Shown here in pieces: positions 35,056 through 46,198 of a stretch of DNA of 64,000 nt (the first letter of the stretch is position 1; each line of letters starts with the position of its first letter). The notes under the pieces were generated by a model, which was given only the letters and a program-made list of their open reading frames with translations, was not told where the DNA came from and did not search any database. The position numbers were made by a program, and so were the translations under genes. Source of the DNA: Hysterangium stoloniferum (taxonomy: Eukaryota > Basidiomycota > Agaricomycetes > Hysterangiales > Hysterangiaceae); contig WHVD01000034.1 of the NCBI GenBank assembly GCA_015178975.1, forward strand, positions 62,001-126,000, written 5' to 3'.

Positions 35056-38000
35056 ATGCACTTGGGTCTCACGCAAACGCTGTGCGTTGCCAGCACTCTT
35101 GGGCTCGTCTGCGTCTGCGCCCAATCACTGCCTAGCTCATTTCCACATTTCTATGCCGGACTACCAAACACAAACAATAACTTCAGCGACAGTGCACAAT
35201 GGCAAAGCTGTACGTGTTCTATGAATCGAAAGCAGGAGATACACGCGTTAAAGGGGGCACGTTAGATTTCCAAGTGAAGCAGCCATTGCCAAACGTTACA
35301 TTCGCCTTGCCCCGTAATTACGCTGGAAATCTTCCCGTTAATCGACCAGTGTGTATAGTGGTCTCAGTCAGCCTCATCTCGCGTTTAGGCTAATATACCT
35401 CTCCAGGGACGTCCTAATAACACATTGTTTTTTTGGGGATTTGAGAATAGTGCTGGATCGCTGACTTCTACACGGAACACAAAGGTTCGTTTCGACGTTC
35501 AAGAGTAGTTGCGCTGATGTATCAAGATTGGACCCATCTTTAGCCGTGGATTATTTGGTTAAATGGGGGGCCTGTATGTTTCATGTTTTGATTATCCACG
35601 CTTTTCTAAGCTTTATGGGACTGCTAGGGCTCTTCGAGCTTGCTTGGGCTGACCTTAGAGGTATGTTGTTGGTTATATTTTTATTTAATACGTAGGTAAC
35701 TAAGATAGAATTCAGAATGGTCCAATTCATTTCAAAGAAGACTTCAGTGCAGTCAAGAACATATATAGTTGGGATAATGCTGCAGACGTGTGAGTATACC
35801 TATAAATATTGATAATAGCATTTTATTTATTTTTCTGCAGTTTTTGGGTAGACCAGCCTGTTGGTGCGTTACTTTGCGTCCTCATTTTTCTTTTAATTTT
35901 TGTGATTAATATATCGATATCTTAGGCGTTGGTTGGTCCACCTCGGATGCCGACGGTTATGTTACCGATGAAAATCAAGTCGGACAAGACTTTGTGAGCC
36001 TTTTCCATCATCCCACCATCTATTTAATGACTCATAATTTATAGCTTGGATTCCTCAGCAATCTGGTACAGGTATTTCCCGCCCTCAAGACTCGACCTCT
36101 TTACCTCGCTGGCGAAAGCTACGCAGGTACGTGTCTGTGCCAATGATTTATAATAAGCTTGCATGGACACCTCTCCGCCAGGATTTTATATTCCATATAT
36201 CCTTAAGGTAAGTTCCACGGATAAACCGATAGTGTTATGGAATGAAACTCACCATCCATCACAGACGTACTTCTCTGTTGCACAACCCCCAGTAACAATA
36301 AAGAAAATTTCAATGGCTGATGGTTCTTATGGCCCAGACGAGACGGATATATACCCCGGAGTACCTCAAGTTATTCAGACATACCCTCAGCTCATAGGTT
36401 TCGATCCTGTCGTATTAGAATACTTCAAAGAACAGTAAGCACCATCCACAAAATCTCTTTTTACACTTGCATAATTCCTCTAGATCCTATCTCTGTGGAC
36501 AGGACCTAAATCTCACCTACCCCCAGAACGGGCCCCTTCCGACAGTTCCGGCGGTTTTCCCAGGCGACGGAAGTGCCACGGCAGGACGCAGATTCGCAGG
36601 ACGCAAAGCCCTTCGTGCTACGTTACAAAAGTTAGTTACCTTATCGACACGTGCGGTGGAGCTGTCCAGGCGTGCAGGCGTGAAAGGACTGCAGACTCGA
36701 AGGTCTAGTCCCGCCGAGGCCTGGAAACGGAGTTTGGACGGCCGCCCGAACGGCAGCATTGATCCGTTTTACGGATGCGATACATTTGATGAAATGGCTG
36801 ATTATGCTGTCAACTTTTCTGTGCCGTGGGGTACGCTCTTTCTTTTATTTGTCTTACCATCGCATCTGATTTAGTCGCGTCAGTCGGGAATGACTTTAAT
36901 GGCTTCGATGTTAGTATTTCCTTCCTCCCTGTATGAGGCATCATCTGACGACTTTTCTTTCGCAGATTTATGTATGTGTGCACGCTTGATCCGACATTTC
37001 TAACTTGAACTAACTAAATAAATAAATCGACAACAGTACATCCCGGACGCACTTGAGCCCGAGGCAGCACCTAACGTCAACAGCGTCGGTGTTTGGCTAA
37101 ATGGTAAGATTGTTCAATCCAGACGAACATCCTCTTACCGTGTTATAGATCCCGGCGTTATTTCTGCCGTACACGCACCGACTAGTAAACAATGGGTTTC
37201 GACATTTACGGCTAGCAATGGATACCCTTTCGGGAGCGGAGCTAATTTCGGTGAGCTGTTGGCGTGGCTGTTGTCGTGTCGCTCTATTACTGATTCCGAA
37301 TTACGCTCTTCCCCATTCAGATCCAAGTGAGTTAATCCTCTCTTATCCTTCATATTTGTTGCGCAGGTTCTGATTCTCATCTTCTCAGGTCCACCGTCAG
37401 TATACCCAGCCCATACAGCTTAGAATCAAACCTCTAATTAGTAGCTGTATTGTAGACCAACCACCTTCCTCTCCGAACTCGCAGCCAATTCGTCCGCACA
37501 TGGCATCACTTGGACGTTCATGTCTGGAAATGCAGATTCACTCCTCCCACATTTCGGAACAGAAGGTGACATCATCCTCTACATGTCAAAAGATGAAAAA
37601 TAAACCTTTTGCTTGATTGTGTTTAGTGGTGATCCAAAACATGACCTTTGGTGGTATTCAAGGATTTACGCAACGCCCCTCTACCCCATGGTACGACTCG
37701 CAAGGCAACCTTGCCGGAAAGGTTCATCAAGAACGTGGTATTACGTTTGTACTCTTCCGTAGAGCCGGACATTTGATCCCGCAAACCGATCCTGTCGCCG
37801 TGAGTAATGCCATGTCGCTCGCTGCGCGCCCCGGGGCCATCCATGCTTACCGTTCCGCCAGTCATTGACCTTCCTCAAGGAATTCCTCCTTAAAGACAAC
37901 CCGCTTGGTCTTGTGACACCGAGTGGCGCCACGGTGGGCGGGACGAATGCAACGTTGGCGCAGAGCATCATGCCCGCGTACCGAGATCCCATTTATTTCG

Positions 38001-38182
38001 GCTCGGCGACGACACAAGGCTCGACCGTATACCCGTCTGCGACTATTGCTGCATGGGAAGCATATGTTGCAACTGCGGTCCCAACACAACCTGTCCGCGG
38101 ACGTGCATCATTTAAGAATTGTGGGGTACTCTCTCGCCTGCCCTGCCGCATGCCCGAGGGTAAACGATGCCCGAATTTCTAG
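35056..38182 (+). CDS. secretory serine carboxypeptidase (peptidase family S10), possibly damaged
   Basis: Exopeptidase that removes C-terminal residues, acting in the vacuole or outside the cell. The start at 35056 gives a signal peptide, LTQTLCVASTLGLVCVCAQS. A GTACGT...GTTAG intron (35210-35265) joins QWQS to YFQVKQPLPNVTFALPRNY. Later exons give PWIIWLNGGP, FWVDQPVGVGWST, LYLAGESYAG (catalytic Ser), FYIPYILK, WTFMSGNADSLLPHFGTE (catalytic Asp) and FRRAGHLIPQTDP (catalytic His). More than ten short introns interrupt it. Two places do not close. After LNGGP the expected GSSS oxyanion segment is missing; only FMGLLGLF follows. Near 37840-37870 the frame ends (YRSASH then stop) while the usual C-terminal part FLKEFLLKDNPLGLVTPSG continues in another frame to 38182. 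It may be a young pseudogene, or the true C-terminus is at 37868. Confidence 0.7.
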
Positions 38183-38915
38183 GAACCTTCCAATGTGCGA
38201 TTGCTGCTTTAATTTTTTTTTCGTGGTTATGGGTTTCTTTTTTCTGAGGGAGCATCTGCATGTTTTTATGTGATTTCATTCATAATAGATGTATTTAATG
38301 ATGATATTTATGTTAACGGTTTACTGTCTTGCATGGAACAGCCTCTGCATTATAAATCCTTGTTGTAATTGTCCCAGATGCGGGGTGAGAGCCAGAGAGC
38401 ATCGCCTCCCCCACAGCGGCACTCGGGTTGAGCGGGATATCAGATAAATCATGTAAATACGTAAATTGTATTCCAGGATTTTGGTGTATCATGTCTTGTA
38501 AATGGCTCTTTGATTAACTAATGAGGGTTAATAATTATATTTAGGTGTATTTATGGAACGACGACTACATTATTTGATTATTTGATTATTCGATCCATAT
38601 AGCCCCCTGTAACTAACAAGTTAAATTTGGATTGCTCTTTATGCGAACCACATGGCCATTTTACACCCTCCTTGGGAAGGCGCTGGAGTGTATGGCAGAT
38701 GCGGAAAGAACTTGACTTACAAGTATATGTTGGCAATGCATGGCGCTGTGTTTGTCCCGCAATTCCAAAGAGTTCGTACCAACTGAGGGCATCCCGTCAT
38801 TTCATCCTGTAAATAAATGTGAACCGGCTACGAGTAGACAACGGAGAGAAATGAAAAGCCTCGCCTTACGACCTAACTGACCAACCTAGACCCTATGTTG
38901 TGTGTGCGGGGACTA
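38183..38915. repeat. end and start pieces of a dispersed repeat
   Basis: Positions about 38296-38420 (GATGATATTTATG...GGGGTGAGAGCCAGAGA) match 42310-42430. Positions about 38777-38912 (CGTACCAACTGAGGGCA...GACCCTATG) match 41668-41815 in the same direction. The order of the two blocks is reversed relative to the copy at 41.7-42.4 kb, as if two adjacent partial copies were present here. A frame at 38627-38812 shows no motif. Confidence 0.6.
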
Positions 38916-39213
38916 CATAAAAAAATCCAAATTTTTTACTTAAACATACTTAATGTGTAATTATCATATTTATTGCCCATTAACTAAAATAAGTGCAAAA
39001 TTAAGCAGAAGACTCTACTTTTTCCTACTTTTTTGACTTATTTCTTACTTAGACTGACTTGAAAAAAAAACGAGATTAAGTTAGAAATAAGATGAACAAG
39101 TGACGAATAAGTAGGATCTTCCGCTCAATTTCGTGCTTATTTTACTTAATGGGAAATAAGCATGTTAAGTAGAAATTAAGTAGGTTTAAGTAGATCTTGG
39201 ATTTTCCTGATGC
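38916..39213. mobile_element. 298-bp inverted-repeat element with CTA target duplication
   Basis: The two halves are inverted copies over about 130 bp: AATCCAA...TACTTAAACATACTTAATG on the left and, on the other strand, AATCCAAGATCTACTTAAAC on the right. CTA stands on both sides (38913-38915 and 39214-39216). The related repeat at 41.8 kb lacks the element and has a single CTA at the equivalent place (about 41820), so the insertion and its 3-bp duplication can be seen directly. No reading frame; a MITE. Confidence 0.85.
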
Positions 39214-39480
39214 CTAGTGTTTGCGAAAGTGTGGTCCATAAATTTCACGGACATGATCAGGTTTAATTAAAAAATAAAAAAGCTGCTGAACAAAACCTAT
39301 GACTGTCAAAGATTCATACACCATTTCTGGATAACCAAATATCATTCACGCACGCACTGAGGTTTTGGCACATACGTAACCAATTGATCAAATTGATCAT
39401 GAAGAACCAAAGATGTAACCGCGTTGCCATTTGTCAACTGGGGTAGTGGTGTCCTGTACGTAACTGGACCATATTTATGT
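39214..39480. repeat. continuation of the dispersed repeat, copy 1
   Basis: TTTGCGAAAGTGTGGTCCAT, CAAAGATTCATACACCATTT and CAAATATCATTCACGCACGC match 41829-42010 in the same direction with about 80-85 percent identity by eye. Confidence 0.6.
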
Positions 39481-41660
39481 GCAGTATAGATGGCTGGATG
39501 CACTCCGGATGTAATCCTGGCTGTCTTACTACAGTCATCTCGATCAAACCCCCTGGCCGTCTTACTACAAATCTCTGGCCGTTTTACTACATCTCCCCTT
39601 GATACCACCGATCCATCTCCCTTTCAACTCCCCAACGACGAAACAGCCACATTGTCTCTCCTCCAATCGAGATCTATTATTTTCTTCTCCGCCCCAATCA
39701 AAAGAGATAATTCCTTGTCCCCTATTCCACCATAGGTGTATATTAGTTAGGTATCAAGCGTCATAGAGACGTAGCTACTCTCACTCACCCCAAGTATCCA
39801 CCACAACTGTATATCTTACATTCTAGCCATCTGCAACAAAAAAGGACATTATCCTGTCTGCTACCCACCGAGGTTGATACGACAACCTTTCACCGGACAC
39901 TTAATCTTATCTCATCAGTTCCCGATGGCAAGGCTCCTGATAATCACTATAAAGGCTAGATCGTAAAATCACTGATTTGGACCTCGCATACATGTTGTGA
40001 TTTGACCTTCTTTATCTTGCATTATATCTGGCATAGCAAAATTATAAAATTTTCGCTCAGACTTTTGATTTGGCCTTGGATCACATTTTTCTCCCGATGA
40101 ACGTTTCTGGCCTCTAAACAACAGAATTGGCGCCCTGTAAGCTGGAGAATATGCGCCAGAAATATCCTAAAGTGAAAAATATAAGTGGCATTTGATGCAA
40201 ATACACATGCCACTTTTTCAATAATGTGACATTGGTAAATTCGATGCAAAAAAGTGCCCTATCCATTAAGTTAGATTAACCAACGTATAATGCTCAATAG
40301 TAATCAGTTTGTAATTCTGCTTTGATTCCAAGAACATTGCGATATGCTATTCGCGGATATTGCGAGATCCGGGAGAAGCATAGTTGTTGTCTATGCCATG
40401 TGCTTTTCGAACAACAGGTAATTCGTGTCCCAAAATTTATTTTATTTTGGCTACTCCATTCAAAAGGTCAGAAAAATTGTGTTTTTATCTTGCATCGAGT
40501 CGATTGCTCTTGTTTGCGGCAAAAATAAATAAAGTAGAATGAAATAATGGTACCCCCACCTTGAAAATTAAATATATTAGCCATATCTAATAAAAGCTGC
40601 GTTAGACAAGACTCAAACTCGAAAAGGTCTGTTTTAGATCTGGATTGGTACCTGGCCTTCATAGGGATTACTAGGGGTCCTGATCGCCCGCCATTTCCTA
40701 TATATGGTGAGTGCACTACGTTTATATCCATTAGCATGCATCCTATGCTATGGGAGGCGGTGCGTACGTAAATGGCATTAAAAGAACAATCTGAACATCT
40801 TTCAAGGCTTTGGGCTGGCCCAATGGTTCGGTGAGACTCATTGAAGAAAAAAAGATATGTGAATAAAGTTGTTGATGCCATGTCAATTCACAGCCGCACA
40901 TTCGTGGCCTTCAACTGTTATTTCCTCCGCCATGATCGAATTCAGAGTGTATTTGTATTGTCTTGGAGTATTATACTCGATTATCCGTTCCGCACCCCGT
41001 CTTCCTAGCCTGCTCAGATAATAATCATACGAAGAAGATATTTAAATTCCTCCGGTGCTAAAGGGAAAGGATTATCCACATACTTGAGCGGAGAAGATTA
41101 TCTAAGTTGTCATGAGCTTTCGGGCGAGTCTTGATACTGTTGTCCCCCCATATGGGCCACTGCCTTTCGTATTCGGTGTATTGCGCAAGGTGAATTTTAC
41201 TGGGAAAAATATTACAAAGCGACATGAATCGGATAGGCTGGATAACTGTGAATATATATAGCATGTTGAACTTCAAAGACTGGCCAATGCAGCTTGCCGC
41301 AGGGCACATATCGATGTGGAATTTTTCCTCGGGAGCTCGCCTGTGCTCAGAACAGAGTACCTGCAAAATACTTCAAATGAGGTACCACCCCCATTCTGCC
41401 ACTTCTACGAGGTCTAAACAAACCTTCTGATTTTCCCACTTGGGCACCTGTTCAGGACATTCGAGGGAAACTGTCACGCGCTCCAGAGTTCTCGAGCTTG
41501 GGAGACGGCGCAGTTCATTCCCACGTGTGAGGTGAGTGGGGAGTTGCATTACTCCATGCTCGGCTCATATTCGCTGTTACTGCAGATTTATTTCACAATG
41601 TTCCAAAACCAATATTAAACGTGAATTGAAAAACCACTTTCGCCCAACATAGCAGTTGGT
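39481..41660. other. intergenic, no convincing gene
   Basis: The longest frame is 40468-40881 on the minus strand (137 codons, true ATG, MASTTLFTYLFFFNESH...), without a recognised domain. 40865-40945 contains a short repeat (GTTGTTGATGCCATGTCAAT, GCCTTCAACTGTTATTTCCT) that recurs at 44573-45056. Nothing else could be named. Confidence 0.35.
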
Positions 41661-42435
41661 GAGTGAGATTCGTACCAACTGAGGGCAGCATGCCATCCAT
41701 CCTGTAAATAAATGTGACTCAGTTACGTACGGAGCACCGGAGAGAAATAAACAGCCTCCCCTTACGAGCAAACGGACCAACCTAGACCCTATGGGTGTTG
41801 TGTGTCCGATGCGGGGATCGACTAGCGTCTGCAAAACTATGGCCCATAAATTTCATGGACATTGATCGGCTTCAAAAAAGAAATTAAGAAGCCGGTGAAC
41901 AATTATAGCTGCCAAAGATTCATCCAACATTTCTGACCAATCAAATATCATTCACGCACGCACTGAGGTTTTGGCAGATATGTGCATGAGGGCCAGAGTC
42001 AACTGTGGTCCAATTGATCATCAGGAACCAAAGGTACGGTGTGCTATGGTGTGGTATTTCGCCAACCGTGCCTGTACCTGTCAAACCTGTGAGCTACATC
42101 CTGCGGGTTTACCCATACCCGTGCTACACCCTAACCAAAGATATAGCCGTGTTGCCACTTGATAATTTGACCGATATAACATATCTATGCAAGCGTGTAG
42201 CATGGCTGAAAATCACATACGTGACCAGAAATATTCATGAGGGTATCACAGTGTTATGCCACCAAGAACTGGAGGTGTCATTCCTAGGAGATTTGTTCAA
42301 TGTATTTACGGATGATATTTATGCCAAACGTTTACTGTCTTGCATGGCTTAGAAGAGCCTCTGCACACGTAACTCCTTACTGTAATTGTCGCACTGTCCG
42401 TGGGGTGTGAGCCAGAGATCACCTTTTCCTTCATG
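41661..42435. repeat. dispersed repeat, copy 2 (empty site for the 298-bp element)
   Basis: Holds in one piece both blocks found separated in copy 1: CGTACCAACTGAGGGCA... at 41668, CATTCACGCACGCACTGAGG at about 41951 and GATGATATTTATGCC... at about 42311. Short plus-strand frames (42005-42352) show no family. Confidence 0.6.
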
Positions 42436-42531
42436 GTGCGAAGTGTCAAAGTTTTATGCTGGGCCTGGGCCCTGGCTTACTAGCCCAGCACAGTGATAGG
42501 CCTGATCAGGGGCCGAGGCTGAAATCCCAAA

Positions 42532-42886
42532 CACCGGGAAAAGCCCTTGTTCCAAAATTTTTTAAGATCCTCAGTAGAGGCTTGTTTTATATAAACTCCG
42601 CCAATCACTCATCGGATCCTTAACCGATTTACAATCGATTAAAGATCCAACATGTGATTGGTGGGTTTAGACTCTAATGCACTTTTGGATCCTTGAAAAA
42701 TTCATAACGGAGTTAAGGATCTAACATGTGATTGCAGGATTTAGAATCCAATGAACTTTAGGATCCTCAAAAGATCCCTAACCAATTTTAACTCATAAGT
42801 ATTCAATGAATGATTATTGGAGTTTATATCAAATAAGGTTGTACTAAGGATCCTAAAATTTTTTGGAGAGGGGGGTTATCCCGGTG
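42532..42886. mobile_element. inverted-repeat non-autonomous element, copy B
   Basis: 355 bp, tips CACCGGGAAAAGCCC at the left and, read on the other strand, CACCGGGATAACCCC at the right. The arms continue with CCAAAATTTTTTAAGATCCT and GTTTTATATAAACTCCGCCA, matching copy A. Internal motifs GATCCAACATGTGATTGG occur three times. No reading frame. It is shorter than copy A because it lacks the central 200 bp, indicating either an insertion in A or a deletion in B. Confidence 0.85.
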
Positions 42887-42941
42887 AAACCATTAGCGCT
42901 CAAAATACTATGATGCCTACTGGTAGGTTAGTGCAGCGGTG

Positions 42942-43559
42942 TGTTGGAATTGGATCGGACAAATTACATTTGTCCGAGTTCTTTAGTGATCATAGGTCTC
43001 ACCCAATGTCACTTCGTGTGACAATCTCCCCTATTGTTCACTAACGCTTTTCCCCTTCTCTTCGTCCCTGTTCCTTCGTCTCCCATCTCACAGGATGCTT
43101 GCAGCATCTGTGACAGTTCTTTTTATCTCCCACCCATCATCCCTCTTTCTTTGCTATAACTCTTAGTTTTCTTGTACCTTAACTAGTCTCACTCATGTAG
43201 CGGCCCACGCCTGCTGCCATGGATGCCTCTCTGTCATCTGTGGTCGCAGCCGGCTCCCGCTTTAGACCGCAACATGATGTTGTTCACCAGACCGGAGTGA
43301 GATAAGGATTGAGCATCATGGACAGCCATGTGATCGAGTGGCACAGCTATTTTTAGCAACACAAAGGACCACAGTCCCCTTGTGCTACATCCCATTGTCA
43401 TTTACCTTTTCCATTGTGTCCTTTGTTTCATATTTCCTTTGTTCATACCATTCATTGTTGTCTTTAGTATATATACAGCAGCTAAAGCACCTCTACACCT
43501 TAGTCCGTTATACACTAATACGAGACTGAGATATCCTACTAGGGTCTTGATTTCTAACA
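42942..43559 (+). repeat. Ty1/copia-type LTR
   Basis: Starts TGTTGGAATTGG and ends TTTCTAACA, giving a TGTT-GAA/TTC-AACA inverted tip. A perfect hairpin TCGGACAAATTACATTTGTCCGA lies near the left end. A TATATATACAG box near 43470 and downstream start-like region fit a promoter. It is followed at once by a primer-binding-like sequence, so it is the 5' LTR of a truncated element. No second LTR was found in the window. Confidence 0.75.
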
Positions 43560-43657
43560 GGTTATGGGCCCCGGTGACGCCGTATAATATGACCGACGAA
43601 ACATCATCCAATCGTGTTTTCAAGTCTCAAGACCCAATCATACTCATACCCTAATTG
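43560..43657 (+). mobile_element. copia leader: primer-binding site and first gag codons, then truncation
   Basis: GGTTATGGGCCC directly abuts the LTR, as in fungal copia elements in which a half-tRNA-type primer site follows the LTR (known pattern). An ATG at 43589 opens MTDETSSNRVFKSQDPIILI and the frame stops at 43654. The short acidic, Ser-rich start fits a copia gag N-terminus. No protease, integrase or reverse transcriptase follows. Confidence 0.6.
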
Positions 43658-46198
43658 AATCAACTTTCTGCACAGGTTGCATATTCATCTTCAAAATGCT
43701 CTTCGCCCCAACATTCTTTTTTTAGGGCCCATTGTTCTTACACATGGTGTCGATCACCATTGTTGATGGTGGCACTAGGGTAGCACATAAACCACCTCGG
43801 GTCTTTGTACAACATTGAAAATTCATGCTCGCCCCTCGAAGGACCATCCCTCGCCACTACAATTACCATTGGAAAACCATGTTTACTACCATAATTCTAT
43901 TCAACTATTCAACCCAACTACTATGGCGTTCTTTTTTTAATTCCTCAACCTAGGACATATTTCACCCAAAAGACGTTATGACCGCTCAACGATCGACAAT
44001 CGATACAGTGCCGCTAGTCACCATCAATTTGCCAACGTTGCTAAGAGCTTTTTTTGTGTCACCTAGTCCACTGTTTTATAGTCTCATCGGTGTGTTGACA
44101 CACGAGAGCGGTGAACGGTTGTACAAGTCGTGACCGTGGAAGGGTGTAATAGGGGGAACAATAGGATGTGGTTGGCGGACAAAGCGACGGCCCTCGAGAT
44201 AAAATTGGAGGATATGGGTCGAAGCTTTGGAATAGAAGGCGAAAGAATACTTTTTTACAATTGTCTCGGAAAGCTCATGTGAATGAGCTGCGAGATGATT
44301 GTCGAAAAGTTGCACGCGTCATCTGTTTCTTCAAAAACTCTGCGCTGCTGATTTATGGAGGTGGCGGAGGACATTGTGCATTGCTCCATGTCGTACATGT
44401 ACCTGCGTGCTCGTTCGAGCTCTGGAGCAGCTGGTGTGCGACGAGAGGCGGAGCCAAGCAGGCCAGGAACTGGTGATCTGCGGGCCTTTGCCACACTGAA
44501 GCCATTGCATATGTATTATATTACACAGCATGCAGCCTAATAAGTATAATGTAAGAAAGAAAAATGTGTGAATGAAGTTGTTGATGCCACGTCAATTCAC
44601 GGTCGCACATGAACATTGCGTATCATGTAGTCTGCACGCGTGTAAGGCTGAGGTATCAGCCTCACTCAGTCGGTAACAGACAGGACAAAAGTATCGTGTT
44701 GTGAGTGGTTTTCGCTAGCTTTACAGATGTATGGTGTATCTAATTTATAGGAGTCGGAACCATTGAATGTTCGTGACGACGGAATTAAAAAAGGAGAAAC
44801 CGGGGCTCTATAATGTGGTGGTCAAGGAGATGAGAAGGGATTCGAGATCCTGATCCGGTTCCACCAGGCGTATGTATCACTAGGGGAATGGCTGTTCATC
44901 GAGCCCAATAGCGGGTTGGGACTCGGTGACACGGGGAATTGGTAAGTCGGCCAGGGGTGGCCAGTGGTCAATGATGCGGCTCTGCATGTGTGGTAAGACG
45001 GCCAGGATTACAACGCGGCCTTCAACTGCTATTTCCTCAGCCATGAACGAGGCCTCTTACTCGGTATATCAGTATAGGCGAACATGAACTTAAGTATAAG
45101 TTGAGGATTATTCCCACAGCAAACCATGAGAACTGGGATCGGGAAACTCAGGAAGCCGCAGCACATGAAATGATGTGATCATGCTATTAGGAATTCTTTC
45201 ACAAGGTGGTGGTGCCCCGCGTGCCCTACAACAGCGCACATGATCATTGGTAAAGCATAAAATGATTCAATAACTCCCACCTTTTCAATGGAAGTCAAGA
45301 AACAGAGCTGCTATTATCTCAAATTAGGTCAATACTCTTTCACGGAATGGATTTGAACACAATGGATGTCCATCTGACATTCTTCGTGAAAATTCAGGAC
45401 GCCATATCTTTGGCAGTTTCATGGTGCCTTAGCAATGAGATTAATATCTTAAAAAATGCACAAAAAGATCATATTTCCTACTCCGGATCAGTAAATTGGT
45501 TTTGACCCGGACGGCTCCTGGACGTTGTGTCCTGGAGCATCCCTTCCACCGCTTAAAACCATTTTACTGATTCGTAATCCCGTGAAAAAAATTATATTCT
45601 CGTGGGTATCCACGAAAACAAACCAATCTTTCAAAGAGTTGTGTTCAACAACACCCCGACACCGAAAATACAGCCCACAGCTGCATCTGCCCGATCATAT
45701 CCCGGAGGTGGAGACACCACCGCAGGGTCACCAGATCGACCCGTGGAATAGCACCATACACTGTCATTTTCAAACCGCCGTATTACATGCTTAAGACATG
45801 AGATCTTTCCCGGGCCGCCTTGCGAAAATAAATCTGCTCCATTCAGATGACCAGTGGAAGTCCCGGTTCAACCGAAGACATGCTACGTGATTATTTAGTA
45901 ACCATGGCGATCATGCTAGTTGAAAGAAAACCGTCTGATAAGAGGCCCAACTGCTGCAAGTCACTTCTTCTGGTGAGAATTTTGAAGTTTTTCCAGCTGC
46001 CGTAGTGGCTTGCCCATCTTGAACCGCGCCAACACGGCGACCTTTAGGCGTAGTATTTATTTCCTCGGCACGGCAATTCAATTTTGTACCAGCCGCAGAA
46101 TCAGACATTCACCAAAAAAAGGTTCGGGGTATATAAGTATATCAATGGGAATGCAGCGAACAAGTGTTGTTTAAGCCCCCCAAAATCGACCCAGAGAG
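43658..46198. other. repeat-rich intergenic stretch, no supported gene
   Basis: 44573-44608 and 45016-45056 match two adjacent parts of 40865-40945, with about 405 bp between them here. Overlapping frames at 44168-44540 on both strands are shadows of one GC-balanced stretch without motifs. A 65-codon minus-strand frame with an ATG at 46108 (MSDSAAGTKLNC...) starts 90 bases from the GH79 start and could be a small divergent gene, but I cannot support it. Confidence 0.35.

Noticed and set aside
40468-40881. 137-codon minus-strand ORF with ATG
   Set aside because: No domain, no neighbours of the same frame, and it overlaps a dispersed repeat at its start.
44076-44540. Cluster of overlapping ORFs on both strands
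   Set aside because: All are different frames of one stretch; none has a conserved motif.
45911-46108. 65-codon minus-strand ORF divergent from GH79
   Set aside because: Plausible spacing but no known family; cannot be told from chance.
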